NCBI GenBank assembly: GCA_026989655.1
Contig: JALSIX010000038.1
Coordinates: forward strand, 17,671 to 81,670
From: Caldilineaceae bacterium
Lineage (GTDB): Bacteria; Chloroflexota; Anaerolineae; Caldilineales; Caldilineaceae
Length of the DNA stretch: 64,000 nt
Direction: 5' to 3'
A program made the translations under genes and the position numbers. Positions 25,792 through 33,483 of this stretch are shown one piece after another; position 1 is the stretch's first letter, and each line of letters begins with the position of its first letter. The notes under the pieces were generated by a model. The model saw nothing but the letters and a program-made list of their open reading frames with translations, had not been told where the DNA came from and searched no databases.

Positions 25792-26418
25792 ATGGCGGTG
25801 GAGATCGTCAACATCCGACCGGAGTTCGCCGAGGCCCTGGAGGAGCTGCAGCGGGTGTGCTATCCGACCCTGGGCTCGGAGGAGCTGATGCGGGCCGAGC
25901 ACTTCCTCAGCCACTGTCGGATCTTCCCCGAGGGAGACTTCGTGGCCCTGGTGGACGGGAAGGTGGTGGGGCTTGGCTCCGGCTTCTTCACGGACTTCGA
26001 CTTCGACAGCCCGCAGCACACCTTCCAGGAGATCATCGCGGGAGGATACTACACCAACCACGATCCAGAGGGCCCCTACTACTACGGCGGGGACATCAGC
26101 GTGCATCCGGACTACCGGGGACGGGGCATCGGCCGGCGCCTCTACGAGGCCCGGAAGGACCTGGTGCGCCGCTACAACCGCAAGGGCATCGTGGCCGGTG
26201 GGCTCCTGCCGGGCTATGCCCGATACAAGGGGCAGCTCTCGGTACAGGAGTACGTGGATCGGGTGGTCGCGGGCGAGATCTTCGATCCGACCCTGAGCTT
26301 CCAGCTTCGGAACGGCTTCGTGGTCAAGGGGCTCCTGCAGAACTACATCCAGGATCAAGCGTCGGACAACTGGTCCACCTTGATCTTCTGGCCCAACCCA
26401 GACTACCGGGCGTCCTGA
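25792..26418 (+). CDS. GNAT-family N-acetyltransferase
   Basis: 208 residues from an ATG after GGGAGGAGATGGGAG. The acetyl-CoA binding motif A is clear: YYYGGDISVHPDYRGRGIGR followed by RLYEARKDLVRR. The N-terminal IRPEFAEALEELQRVCYP is the usual first strand and helix. The C-terminal part (GGLLPGYARYKGQLSVQEYV, FQLRNGFVVKGLLQNYIQD) resembles the acetyltransferase domain often found fused to a nitrilase/carbon-nitrogen hydrolase; here it stands alone. It likely acetylates a small amine, possibly an amino acid or polyamine given the neighbours. Its 3' end overlaps the convergent methyltransferase gene by 16 bases. Confidence 0.87.
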   Translation: MAVEIVNIRPEFAEALEELQRVCYPTLGSEELMRAEHFLSHCRIFPEGDFVALVDGKVVGLGSGFFTDFDFDSPQHTFQEIIAGGYYTNHDPEGPYYYGGDISVHPDYRGRGIGRRLYEARKDLVRRYNRKGIVAGGLLPGYARYKGQLSVQEYVDRVVAGEIFDPTLSFQLRNGFVVKGLLQNYIQDQASDNWSTLIFWPNPDYRAS

Positions 26419-27353
26419 TCCCCGGGAGGCTCCTGGGCGTCCTCCAGCCTCTCCAGAGCCAGCACCACGTACTCGGGGTCGATCTCGTAGCCCACGAAAT
26501 GGCGTCCGGCCCGTCGGGCGGCCAGGGCCGTCTGGCCGCTGCCCATGAAGGGGTCCAGCACCACTTCGTCCGCGAAGGTGTAGAGCTGGATCAGCCGGTA
26601 GGGGAGCTCTACGGGGAAGGGGGCCGGGTGGCCCACCTTGCGGGCGGTGGCGGGCGGAAAGGTCCACACGCTCTTGGTGTATTCCAGGAACTCCTCCCGG
26701 GTGATGGTGGCCCGGCGTTCCCGGGCGGGGGCGTCCGGGGCCCCGGGGGCCCGGCGGCTGCGTCCGAAGCGTTGTTTGGAGAAGACCAGGATGTACTCGT
26801 GGACGTCCCGCAGGGTGGGGTTCGAGGGGGACATCCAGCTTCCCCAGGCCGTGGAGGGGCTTGCGTGCCCGGCCTTGTTCCAGATGATCTCGCCCCGCAT
26901 GAGGAAGCCCAGCCCCATCATCTGTTGGGCGATGAGCGCGTTCAGGGGGATGTAGGGCTTGCGCCCCAGATTGGCCACGTTGATGCAGGCCCGGCCTCCG
27001 GGGACCAACACCCGCCACACCTCCTGCCACACCCGTTCCAGGAAGGCCAGGTACTCCTCCAGGGTGAAGTCCGCGTCGTACTCCTTGCCCACGTTGTAGG
27101 GCGGGGAGGTGACCATCAGGTGGACGCTGCAGTCGGGCAGATGGGCCATCTGCTCCGCGCTGTGGCAGAAGATCCGGTCCAGGGCATGGGCCGGGATCGG
27201 GTTCTCCACCAGGGGGACCTTCTCCTCCTGGGGGAGGCCTTGGTAGAGGCGGCTGCTGTAGAAGAGGCTGGCGTCGTGGCTGGCTCGGCCCGGGGAGCCG
27301 AAGGCACTGGTCCGGGTGCCTCGACGCCCTGGCCGGCGGGATCGGGATTCCAT
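26403..27353 (-). CDS. Beta-class DNA (N4/N6) methyltransferase, orphan
   Basis: 316 residues. The catalytic motif IV is HLMVTSPPYNVGKEYDADF in the N-terminal third, the target-recognition region lies in the middle, and the AdoMet motif I DPFMGSGQTALAARRAGRHF with VGYEIDPEYV follows at the C-terminal end. This order (IV, recognition region, I) defines the beta class, and SPPY suits N4-cytosine or N6-adenine methylation. ICWNKAG-like EIIWNKAGHASPSTAWGSW precedes the recognition part. No restriction endonuclease lies nearby, so it is either an orphan regulatory methylase or part of a system whose nuclease is elsewhere. It is read 10 bases after the histidine kinase gene. Confidence 0.9.
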   Translation of the reverse strand: MESRSRRPGRRGTRTSAFGSPGRASHDASLFYSSRLYQGLPQEEKVPLVENPIPAHALDRIFCHSAEQMAHLPDCSVHLMVTSPPYNVGKEYDADFTLEEYLAFLERVWQEVWRVLVPGGRACINVANLGRKPYIPLNALIAQQMMGLGFLMRGEIIWNKAGHASPSTAWGSWMSPSNPTLRDVHEYILVFSKQRFGRSRRAPGAPDAPARERRATITREEFLEYTKSVWTFPPATARKVGHPAPFPVELPYRLIQLYTFADEVVLDPFMGSGQTALAARRAGRHFVGYEIDPEYVVLALERLEDAQEPPGDQDAR

Positions 27354-27363
27354 GCCCGGCCCT

Positions 27364-29427
27364 CTACGTTTCCTGGTTGGGCTGGCCGGCGGACAGGCGG
27401 GGATCGCGTTGGAGCATCTTCTCCAGGAGGGAGGCCAGCTCCTCTACCCGGATGGGCTTGGCCACGTAGGTGTCCATGCCCGCGGCCAGACAACGGTCTC
27501 GGTCCTCGGGCGACGCGGCCGCGGTCATGGCCACGATGGTGGGCTGCTGTTCGGGCGGCAGGCGGCGTCGGATCTCCCGGGCGGCCTGCAGCCCGTCCAT
27601 CTCGGGCATGAAGAGGTCCATGAGCACGATGTGGTAGGGGCGGCGCAACACCGCGTCCAGGGCCTCCTTCCCGGTGCTCACCAGATCGGGCCGGTAGCCC
27701 AGCCGTTCCAGGATCAGCCGGGTGACCCGTCGGTTCACGGGGTTGTCCTCCGCGACCAGGATCTGGGCCGGATAGCGGTGGCCCAGGGGCCGGTCCGGGG
27801 CTTGGGCCAGGGGCTGGGCCGCTGTCTGGGGCGTCTGCCGTTGGCCCACCACGTTGACCAGGGCCTGGTAGAGGTGGCGGGGCTTGATGGGCTTGTACAG
27901 GAACGCGGCCAGGTTCAGGTCCTGGACATGTTCCCGGACGTTCACGTTGCTCACGGAGGTGAACAGGACCAGGGGCAGTTGCTCGCCGCGGGGCAGCTCC
28001 CGGAGACGGCGGGCCAACATGAGGCCGTCCATGTCGGGCATCTCCATGTCCAGGATGGCCAGGTGGAAGGGGCCTTCCTGGGCAAACCGATCCAGGGCCT
28101 CCTGGCCCGAGGTCGCGAGGATGGGCTCCATGCCCCAGCGACGGGCCTGGGTCTCCAGGATGCTGCGGTTGGTCTGGTTGTCGTCCACGATGAGCACCCG
28201 TTTGCCGGTCAGCGGGGAGGCGCTGGGAGCCTCCTGGGAGTCCTGGGGGCTCTCCCGGACCACCAGCTCCACGGTGAAGTGGAACAGAGATCCCACACCG
28301 GGCTCGCTCTCCACCCACATGGTGCCGCCCATCAGCTCGGCCAGCCGTTTGCTGATGGCCAGGCCCAGGCCCGTGCCGCCGTGCTGGCGGGCGGCCCCGG
28401 TGTTCCCCTGGGTGAAGGCCTGGAAGATGCGCTCCTGGTGTTCCGGCGGGATCCCCATGCCCGTGTCCCGCACCGCGAAGTGGAACAGGTAGCGGTCGTC
28501 GGCCTGGGGCTGGGCCGTGACCGAGACCACCACCTCGCCCTGGGCGGTGAACTTCACCGCGTTGCTGAGCAGGTTGACCAGGATCTGCCGCAGCCGTCCC
28601 ACGTCGCCCAGGAGCTGGGTGGGGACCGAGTCCGGGCGGACGTAGGCCAGCTCCAGCCCTTTGGCTGCGGCTGCGGCCGCGAAGAGGTCCAGGGTCTCCT
28701 CGATGGTCTGGACCAGATCGAAGGGCACGGGCCTCAGCTCCATGCGCCCGGCCTCGATCTTGGAGAAGTCCAGCACGTCGTTGACCAGGGCCAGCAGGGT
28801 CTCGCTGGCCTTGCGGATGGTCTCCACGAACTCCTGTTGCTCCGGGGTCAGGGGCGTGCTCAGCAGGAGCCCGGTCATCCCCACGATGGCGTACATGGGG
28901 GTGCGGATCTCGTGGCTCATGCTGGCCAGGAACTCGGTCTTGAGCCGGGCCGCGGCCTCTGCGGCCTCCTTGGCGGCCAACAGTTCCTGGATGAGCTGTT
29001 GGTGTTCCGTCTGGTCGCGGAAGAGGAGCTGGACCCGATCGGGGTGCTCCGGTGGCAGGAGCCACATGCGCGCCTGGAAGACCTGGCCATCTCTCCGACG
29101 GGCCCGCACCTCTCGGGGAACGGGACGTCCTCTGTCCTGTTTGGCCCAGGCCCGGGCCATCTCCGCCAACACCTCCTGGAGGGGTGGATCCACCAGGAGG
29201 TGGGCCAGGGAGCGATCGGACGGGGGCATCTCCTCGGGCCAGCCGAAGAGCTGGCGGGCCGCCCAGTTGGCCCGACGCAGTCTCAGCGTTGGGCGGTCCA
29301 GCTCGATCCAGGCGTCGGGGTGCCCGTCCCACAGGGGATCGGCGCCGATGGAGAGGGGGCTGCTCTCCTCCCCTTCGTCCGGACCGAATTGGGGTGCGGG
29401 GGCCGAGTGATTGGCTCTGGACGACAT
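27364..29427 (-). CDS. Hybrid sensor histidine kinase with two receiver domains
   Basis: 687 residues, no membrane helix or signal, so a cytoplasmic sensor. A PAS-like domain occupies about 30-140 (IELDRPTLRLRRANWAARQL, RVQLLFRDQTEHQ). The dimerisation/phosphoacceptor helix holds His172 in LASMSHEIRTPMYAIVG. The ATPase domain has the N box ILVNLLSNAVKF, DTGMGIPPEH and HGGTGLGLAISKRLAELMGG. Two receiver domains follow, the first around VLIVDDNQTNRSIL with its Asp in LAILDMEMPDMDG, the second around ILVAEDNPVNRRV with Asp in IVLMDLFMPEMDG and MTAAASPEDRDRC. This is BarA-like architecture without the Hpt domain. The output partner is not visible. Confidence 0.92.
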   Translation of the reverse strand: MSSRANHSAPAPQFGPDEGEESSPLSIGADPLWDGHPDAWIELDRPTLRLRRANWAARQLFGWPEEMPPSDRSLAHLLVDPPLQEVLAEMARAWAKQDRGRPVPREVRARRRDGQVFQARMWLLPPEHPDRVQLLFRDQTEHQQLIQELLAAKEAAEAAARLKTEFLASMSHEIRTPMYAIVGMTGLLLSTPLTPEQQEFVETIRKASETLLALVNDVLDFSKIEAGRMELRPVPFDLVQTIEETLDLFAAAAAAKGLELAYVRPDSVPTQLLGDVGRLRQILVNLLSNAVKFTAQGEVVVSVTAQPQADDRYLFHFAVRDTGMGIPPEHQERIFQAFTQGNTGAARQHGGTGLGLAISKRLAELMGGTMWVESEPGVGSLFHFTVELVVRESPQDSQEAPSASPLTGKRVLIVDDNQTNRSILETQARRWGMEPILATSGQEALDRFAQEGPFHLAILDMEMPDMDGLMLARRLRELPRGEQLPLVLFTSVSNVNVREHVQDLNLAAFLYKPIKPRHLYQALVNVVGQRQTPQTAAQPLAQAPDRPLGHRYPAQILVAEDNPVNRRVTRLILERLGYRPDLVSTGKEALDAVLRRPYHIVLMDLFMPEMDGLQAAREIRRRLPPEQQPTIVAMTAAASPEDRDRCLAAGMDTYVAKPIRVEELASLLEKMLQRDPRLSAGQPNQET

Positions 29428-29441
29428 GCGGCAGCTACGCT

Positions 29442-29469
29442 TTGTGTGCAGAGGCTACGCGGGTACAAT
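29442..29469 (+). promoter_or_regulatory. Possible promoter of the selenoprotein gene
   Basis: TTGTGT (29442-29447), 16 bases and TACAAT (29464-29469). A start near 29476 would leave a leader of about 110 bases. TATCTT (29562-29567) closer to the gene is a weaker alternative. Confidence 0.35.
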
Positions 29470-29584
29470 GGTCGGGAACCGGCTTCCATCCACCCAGGAG
29501 CCGAGACGGTGGACCGGGTACGGCTGGACGACTTACTCCCCGACTTTTTCCGTATGCTGTTATCTTAACACATGAGGTGAATCC

Positions 29585-30463
29585 ATGCATCTTTTGTCGC
29601 GAGGGCGGGCCAGGGCTCGGGAGCTGTGGGAGCGGGCGGTGACCGGGCTCTACTCCATGCCCTGGGTGATGCAGCTGTGGGCCCGCTGGGCGGTCCAGCG
29701 CAGCCAACGGCTGGATGCCTCGGCGGCCATTCCCTTCGTTCCGTTCTCCGGGCCCTTGGCCCAGGCCCGGGCTGCCCTGGTCACCACGGCCGGGATCCAC
29801 CTGCCCCATCAGCCTCCCTTCGACATGGACGACCCGGAAGGCGATGCCTCCTATCGGGAGATCCCGGGGGACGTGGACCTGCGGACAGTGGTGATCACCC
29901 ACAAGTACTACGACCATCGGGACGCGGACGCGGATCCCAACATCGTCTTCCCCCTGGACCACTTCCGCGATCTGGCCCGGCAGGGGGTCATCGGTGCGGT
30001 GAACCACCGCCATTTCAGCTTCATGGGCCACATCGAGGGCCCCCATCTGGAGCGCCTGATCCAGGAGACCGGGCCGGAGGTGGCCGCGAAACTCCGGGCC
30101 GACCGGGTGGACTTCGCCTTTCTGACGCCGGCCTGAGGGCTCTGCAATCGGTCCGTGGGACTGATCGCACGTGCCATCGAGGCCATCGGGATCCCCACGG
30201 TGGCCCTCTCCATCGCCCGGGACCTGACCGCGGCCGTAGGCGTTCCCCGGGCCGTGTTCCTCAGGTGGCCCATGGGCCACCCCCTGGGCGAACCGCATCG
30301 TCCGGCCCAACAGCGGACGGTGATCTTCCTGGCCCTGCGCCTGCTGTTGGAGGCCGACGGCCCAGGCATCCTCCTGGAGCCCGGCCTGCGCTGGCGCCGG
30401 GAGACCTACCAGGAGCCCGACTGGGGCCTCCTGGCCCAGATCCCCGGGAGCAGATCGCCATGA
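29585..30463 (+). CDS. GrdB/PrdB-family selenoprotein (in-frame TGA read as selenocysteine, Sec184)
   Basis: 292 codons if TGA at 30134-30136 is read as selenocysteine; 183 residues if it is a stop. The frame stays open for 109 codons past the TGA and keeps family homology. Upstream are ARAALVTTAGIHLPHQPPFD, DPEGDASYREIP and HKYYDHRDADADPNIVFPLD. Downstream are NRSVGLIARAIEAIGIPTVA, PRAVFLRWPMGHPLGEP and PAQQR. These fit the glycine/sarcosine/betaine reductase selenoprotein B-like family. The TGA lies in LTPA-Sec-GLC, a UxxC redox motif with Cys187, where that family carries Sec or Cys. A hairpin suited to a bacterial SECIS follows at 30143-30169. The SD is ATGAGGTG. The true substrate is unknown, because GrdA, GrdC/D and PrdA are absent. 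The TGA end overlaps the next gene (ATGA). Confidence 0.8.
30143..30169 (+). promoter_or_regulatory. Candidate bacterial SECIS hairpin
   Basis: A stem of 11 pairs with one A-C mismatch closes a 3-base GTG loop. The upper arm is ATCGGTCC (30147-30154) pairing with GGACTGAT (30158-30165) including one G-T pair; the lower arm is TGC (30143-30145) with GCA (30167-30169). It begins 6 bases after the TGA, and the loop centre is about 20 bases past it, inside the distance range used by bacterial SelB-dependent elements, which need a G at the start of the apical loop. Confidence 0.65.
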
Positions 30464-30810
30464 ACGAACCGTCGAGACCTCCCCTCCGGGTCGACGGCGT
30501 CCTCTTCGCCTGGGCGGCCAATGTGCTGTTGGTGACCGCGGGCGTCTTCCTGGGCTCGATGTCCGGGGCGAATCTCCTGCTGCTTAACCTCACCGTGTTG
30601 GGGGGCGCATTGCTGGCCGGTCTCCTGACCGGGCTCTGGGTACGGGCTCGGGCAGCCATCCACGCCTTCCTCGGCGGCCTTCTCAGCGCGCCCATCTTGG
30701 CCCTGTGGATCCTGCCCAACACCAACTGGCGCTACGCCCTCCTGAGCGGGGCCCTCTGCGCGGTGGGGGGCATCCTGATGGAGATCCGAGAGCGTTCCCT
30801 CCGCTCCTGA
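30460..30810 (+). CDS. Small integral membrane protein of unknown function
   Basis: 116 residues, starting at the ATG that overlaps the stop of the selenoprotein gene (ATGA), so translation is coupled. It shows about four hydrophobic segments: VDGVLFAWAANVLLVTAGVF, ANLLLLNLTVLGGALLAGLL, AFLGGLLSAPILALWILP and YALLSGALCAVGGILM, ending in a short charged tail. I do not recognise a family. The coupling suggests that it works with the selenoprotein, for example as its membrane anchor or electron-transfer partner, but that is inference from position only. Confidence 0.75.
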   Translation: MNEPSRPPLRVDGVLFAWAANVLLVTAGVFLGSMSGANLLLLNLTVLGGALLAGLLTGLWVRARAAIHAFLGGLLSAPILALWILPNTNWRYALLSGALCAVGGILMEIRERSLRS

Positions 30811-30897
30811 AGCGCCTGTCCGGCCTCCCTTCCCCCTGGGTTCTGGACTTCAGGGCTTCCTGGATCCCGGTGGAATTCGCCGTCCCTCCCGGGGCTG

Positions 30898-30906
30898 TGC
30901 TACAAT
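30898..30906 (+). promoter_or_regulatory. Extended -10 promoter of the antiporter-like module
   Basis: TGC followed by TACAAT (30901-30906). The GTG start lies 8 bases downstream, so transcription would begin at or 1-2 bases before the start codon. No Shine-Dalgarno sequence is present, which fits a leaderless mRNA. Confidence 0.5.
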
Positions 30907-30914
30907 GACCTCCT

Positions 30915-32669
30915 GTGAACGTCCTATCCGCCTTCGCTGAACTCCTCCTATCTCCGGTAGGGCCGCCGTTGGTCCTGGTGGCGGCGGTGCCAGCGGTCTG
31001 GATGGCCGGACGCCGGGCTGCCCGGGGAGATGTGCCCCGGTGGGTGGCCCTGGGCTTCTGGGTGGTGGCCGTGTGGCAGACCATGGGCATGCGGTTCCAG
31101 GCCACGGTCCCCTCCTTTGCATGGCTCTGGCATCCTCTGGTCCTGGAGCCGGCCTACCTGTACTGGCTCATGGATGGCTGGAACTGGTACATCTCCTCCC
31201 TGCTCCTGTTGCTGGGCGGGGTGGCCCTGCTGCTGGGCGGTTTCGGGGTACCGGTCTCCCAGCTCTCCACCCGACGGGATCGGCTGGAACATGCCACCGT
31301 TCTCATGTCGTACCTGGGGTTGATGGCCGCAGGGCTGCTGTTCGTCAACAGCGGCAACCTCCTCACCCTCACCCTGACCTGGGTGGTGATGGACCTGGTC
31401 CTGCTCCTGCGCTACGCCCTGGTGCCCCACGCAGAGTCGCCCACGGACGGGAAGGCCCCCCTGGGGACCGCCTACCGGGCCCAGGGCTTCAGCCTGCTGG
31501 GCGCCCTCTTGCTGCTGATTGGGCTCCTCCCGGCCGGCCCTTCCGGCCCGGGCCAGCCTCTGCTGGGGGGGACCCTGCCCATCGAGACGGTGATGCTCAT
31601 GCTCTTGGCCGGCGCAGTGCGGGCCGGCGCCTACCCCTTCCACCTGTGGCTCCTGCCCTCGCCCCGACGCCACCTGAGGCTGGCCGATCGTTTCGTGGAC
31701 CACATGGTACCGGCCCTGGCCGGCCTGTGGTTGTTGGGATGGGCCAGTGCCTTGGGCCGGGCCACAGCCCTTCTCTGGCGCCAGGAGTTCGTGGCCCTGG
31801 TGCTGATGGCCTTTCTGGCCAGTGCCGTGGCCGCGTTCACCGCCACGGAGAAGCCAGGCCACACCACCTTCGTCCTGATCACCTCCGTGGGCTCCGCGGC
31901 CATCACCAGCATCTTTGCCGAGGCCTCGGGTCCGGCCGCGGTGCTCTGGCCCACCACGGTCTTTGCCCTGGCCGGGGGCCTGTGGCTGGTAGGAGAGCGG
32001 ATCTGGCAGGAATGGGGGTGGCAGCTTCCGGTGAGCCTGGGCGCCCTGGCCCTGCTGGGGGTTCCCTTCACCCCGGGCTTCTTCACCCAGTCCGCGGTGG
32101 CCCGCCTTCTCTCGGGGCAGTTTCTGGGCTCCCTGGTGTTGCCCTTCTTCCTCCTCTTCCTCATGGCCCAGACCTTCTTCGTGGCCGCGCTGCTGCGGAG
32201 CTGGGGCGCTCCGGGGCCGCAGCAGCCCTTCCAGGGGGTGTCCGGTCTCATGTGGGGGTTGCTCTTCTCCAGCATCATCCTGGCCATCCCCCTGGTCATC
32301 GCGGGCATCTTTCCCCAGGTCCTCACTCGATTGGTCGGTCTGCGGGAGGCCATCCCCGCGGATGTGGGGACGCCCCCCAGCGCGGTGGCCGGCCCACCCG
32401 TGTGGGTGACCATGGGCATTCCGCTGGTCCTGGGGATCGGGCTGGCCCTCCTCCGCCAGAGCCTGTTTCGGACCATCACCGGGAGCCTGGGCAACTGGCC
32501 GCGGCGGTTCTCCCTCCTCTTCGGTCTGGACTGGCTCTCCATGGGGATGGACCGGGCCATGCGGGGGATGACCACGGTGTGGGACAACGGCCTGGCTGTG
32601 CTGGAGGGAACCGGCCATCTGGGGTGGGTGTTGGTCTTCGTGGCCATGGGCGTGCTGTTCTTCCTGTAG
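30915..32669 (+). CDS. Proton-conducting membrane transporter subunit, NuoM/NuoN/HyfB-like
   Basis: 584 residues, GTG start, about 14 or more membrane helices. The pattern of complex-I antiporter-like subunits is recognisable: HATVLMSYLGLMAAGLLFVN, LTWVVMDLVLLLRYALVP, the LLAGAVRAGAYPFHLWLLP block (corresponding to the VKxPxxPFHxWLP segment of NuoM/NuoN), LFALAGGLW-like FALAGGLWLVGERIWQ and LLGVPFTPGFFTQSAVARLL. The Lys of the PFHxWLP block is replaced by Arg and the usual Trp-Glu of helix 5 reads Trp-Val, so proton-channel residues are shifted. No NuoB/C/D/I genes are nearby. It heads a three-gene membrane module. The function is unproven. Confidence 0.75.
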   Translation: MNVLSAFAELLLSPVGPPLVLVAAVPAVWMAGRRAARGDVPRWVALGFWVVAVWQTMGMRFQATVPSFAWLWHPLVLEPAYLYWLMDGWNWYISSLLLLLGGVALLLGGFGVPVSQLSTRRDRLEHATVLMSYLGLMAAGLLFVNSGNLLTLTLTWVVMDLVLLLRYALVPHAESPTDGKAPLGTAYRAQGFSLLGALLLLIGLLPAGPSGPGQPLLGGTLPIETVMLMLLAGAVRAGAYPFHLWLLPSPRRHLRLADRFVDHMVPALAGLWLLGWASALGRATALLWRQEFVALVLMAFLASAVAAFTATEKPGHTTFVLITSVGSAAITSIFAEASGPAAVLWPTTVFALAGGLWLVGERIWQEWGWQLPVSLGALALLGVPFTPGFFTQSAVARLLSGQFLGSLVLPFFLLFLMAQTFFVAALLRSWGAPGPQQPFQGVSGLMWGLLFSSIILAIPLVIAGIFPQVLTRLVGLREAIPADVGTPPSAVAGPPVWVTMGIPLVLGIGLALLRQSLFRTITGSLGNWPRRFSLLFGLDWLSMGMDRAMRGMTTVWDNGLAVLEGTGHLGWVLVFVAMGVLFFL

Positions 32670-32721
32670 CGTTCTGGGGTCCGCGCGATCTGGTGGACCC
32701 ATCGTGGTGTGAGGAGACGCC

Positions 32722-33468
32722 ATGTCCGAGCTGACCGGCGTGTGGCCGTGGAATGCCCTGTACGGGCTCCTGGCCGGTTTCATGGGGCTGTGGGTCCTCT
32801 GGTGGAACTTTCGGGGCCTGTTGATCGGCCTGTCCCTGCTCCAACTGGGGCTGGGCCAGGTCATGGTCCAGCGCTACGATATGGAGATGCGTTGGGCCCT
32901 GGTCCTGGGGGCCGTGACCGTCATCGCCTGCGCCATCCTGGCCCTCACCGCGGAGCAGCGGAGCCCCCATTCCTGGACTCCGCCCATGCCCCGGCTGTTC
33001 CGGGGGCTGCTCCTGGCCCTGTTGGTGGGGGGCGTCCTGGCCGTGGACCTGGGGGAACACCTTCCCCTGGTGGACGGTGCCACCGCCCGTCTCCTGATCG
33101 GAGTGGCCCTGACCGGCTTCCTGATCCTGGCCTGGACCGACGATCCCCTCTACGTCGCGGTGGGGCTGCTCCTGTGGATGATGCCCAGCCAGCTCTTCCT
33201 GGCCCTAGCCCTGCCCGTGCCCATCCTCGCTGTGCTGCTCAACGGGGTGATCCTGGCCGCGGTGTTGGCCTGCAGCTACCTGGCCCTGGCCGGAGACGTG
33301 GAGCTGGCCATGCGCTCTCGTCCCTTGACGGACATCGCCTTTCCCGAGCCCGCGCGGGGGGAGCCAGCCGCCGCGAGGTCTTCGGTGCCCGGGCTCCTGG
33401 GCGGGCGTTCCGCTCCCATCCGACGTTGGCGTCAGTTCGGGGCACAGCTACGTCGGGCCCTTCGCTGA
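32722..33468 (+). CDS. Integral membrane protein, possibly NuoK/HyfE-like
   Basis: 248 residues from the ATG after GAGGAGACGCC, with about seven membrane helices and a basic C-terminal tail (GGRSAPIRRWRQFGAQLRRA). The first half resembles small complex-I or Mrp subunits in spacing: GLLIGLSLLQLGLGQVMVQ, then RWALVLGAVTVIACAILALT, like the NuoK/HyfE arrangement. I cannot identify it with certainty. It lies between two larger antiporter-like genes, 52 bases after the first and 15 before the second, so the three products probably form one membrane complex. Confidence 0.6.
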   Translation: MSELTGVWPWNALYGLLAGFMGLWVLWWNFRGLLIGLSLLQLGLGQVMVQRYDMEMRWALVLGAVTVIACAILALTAEQRSPHSWTPPMPRLFRGLLLALLVGGVLAVDLGEHLPLVDGATARLLIGVALTGFLILAWTDDPLYVAVGLLLWMMPSQLFLALALPVPILAVLLNGVILAAVLACSYLALAGDVELAMRSRPLTDIAFPEPARGEPAAARSSVPGLLGGRSAPIRRWRQFGAQLRRALR

Positions 33469-33483
33469 ACGGGGTTCTCTCCT

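Noticed and set aside
30155..30463. A separate 102-residue gene starting with GTG right after the TGA of the GrdB-like gene
   Set aside because: It is in the same frame as the upstream part, has no SD of its own, and lacks a natural N terminus. Read-through of the TGA explains it better.
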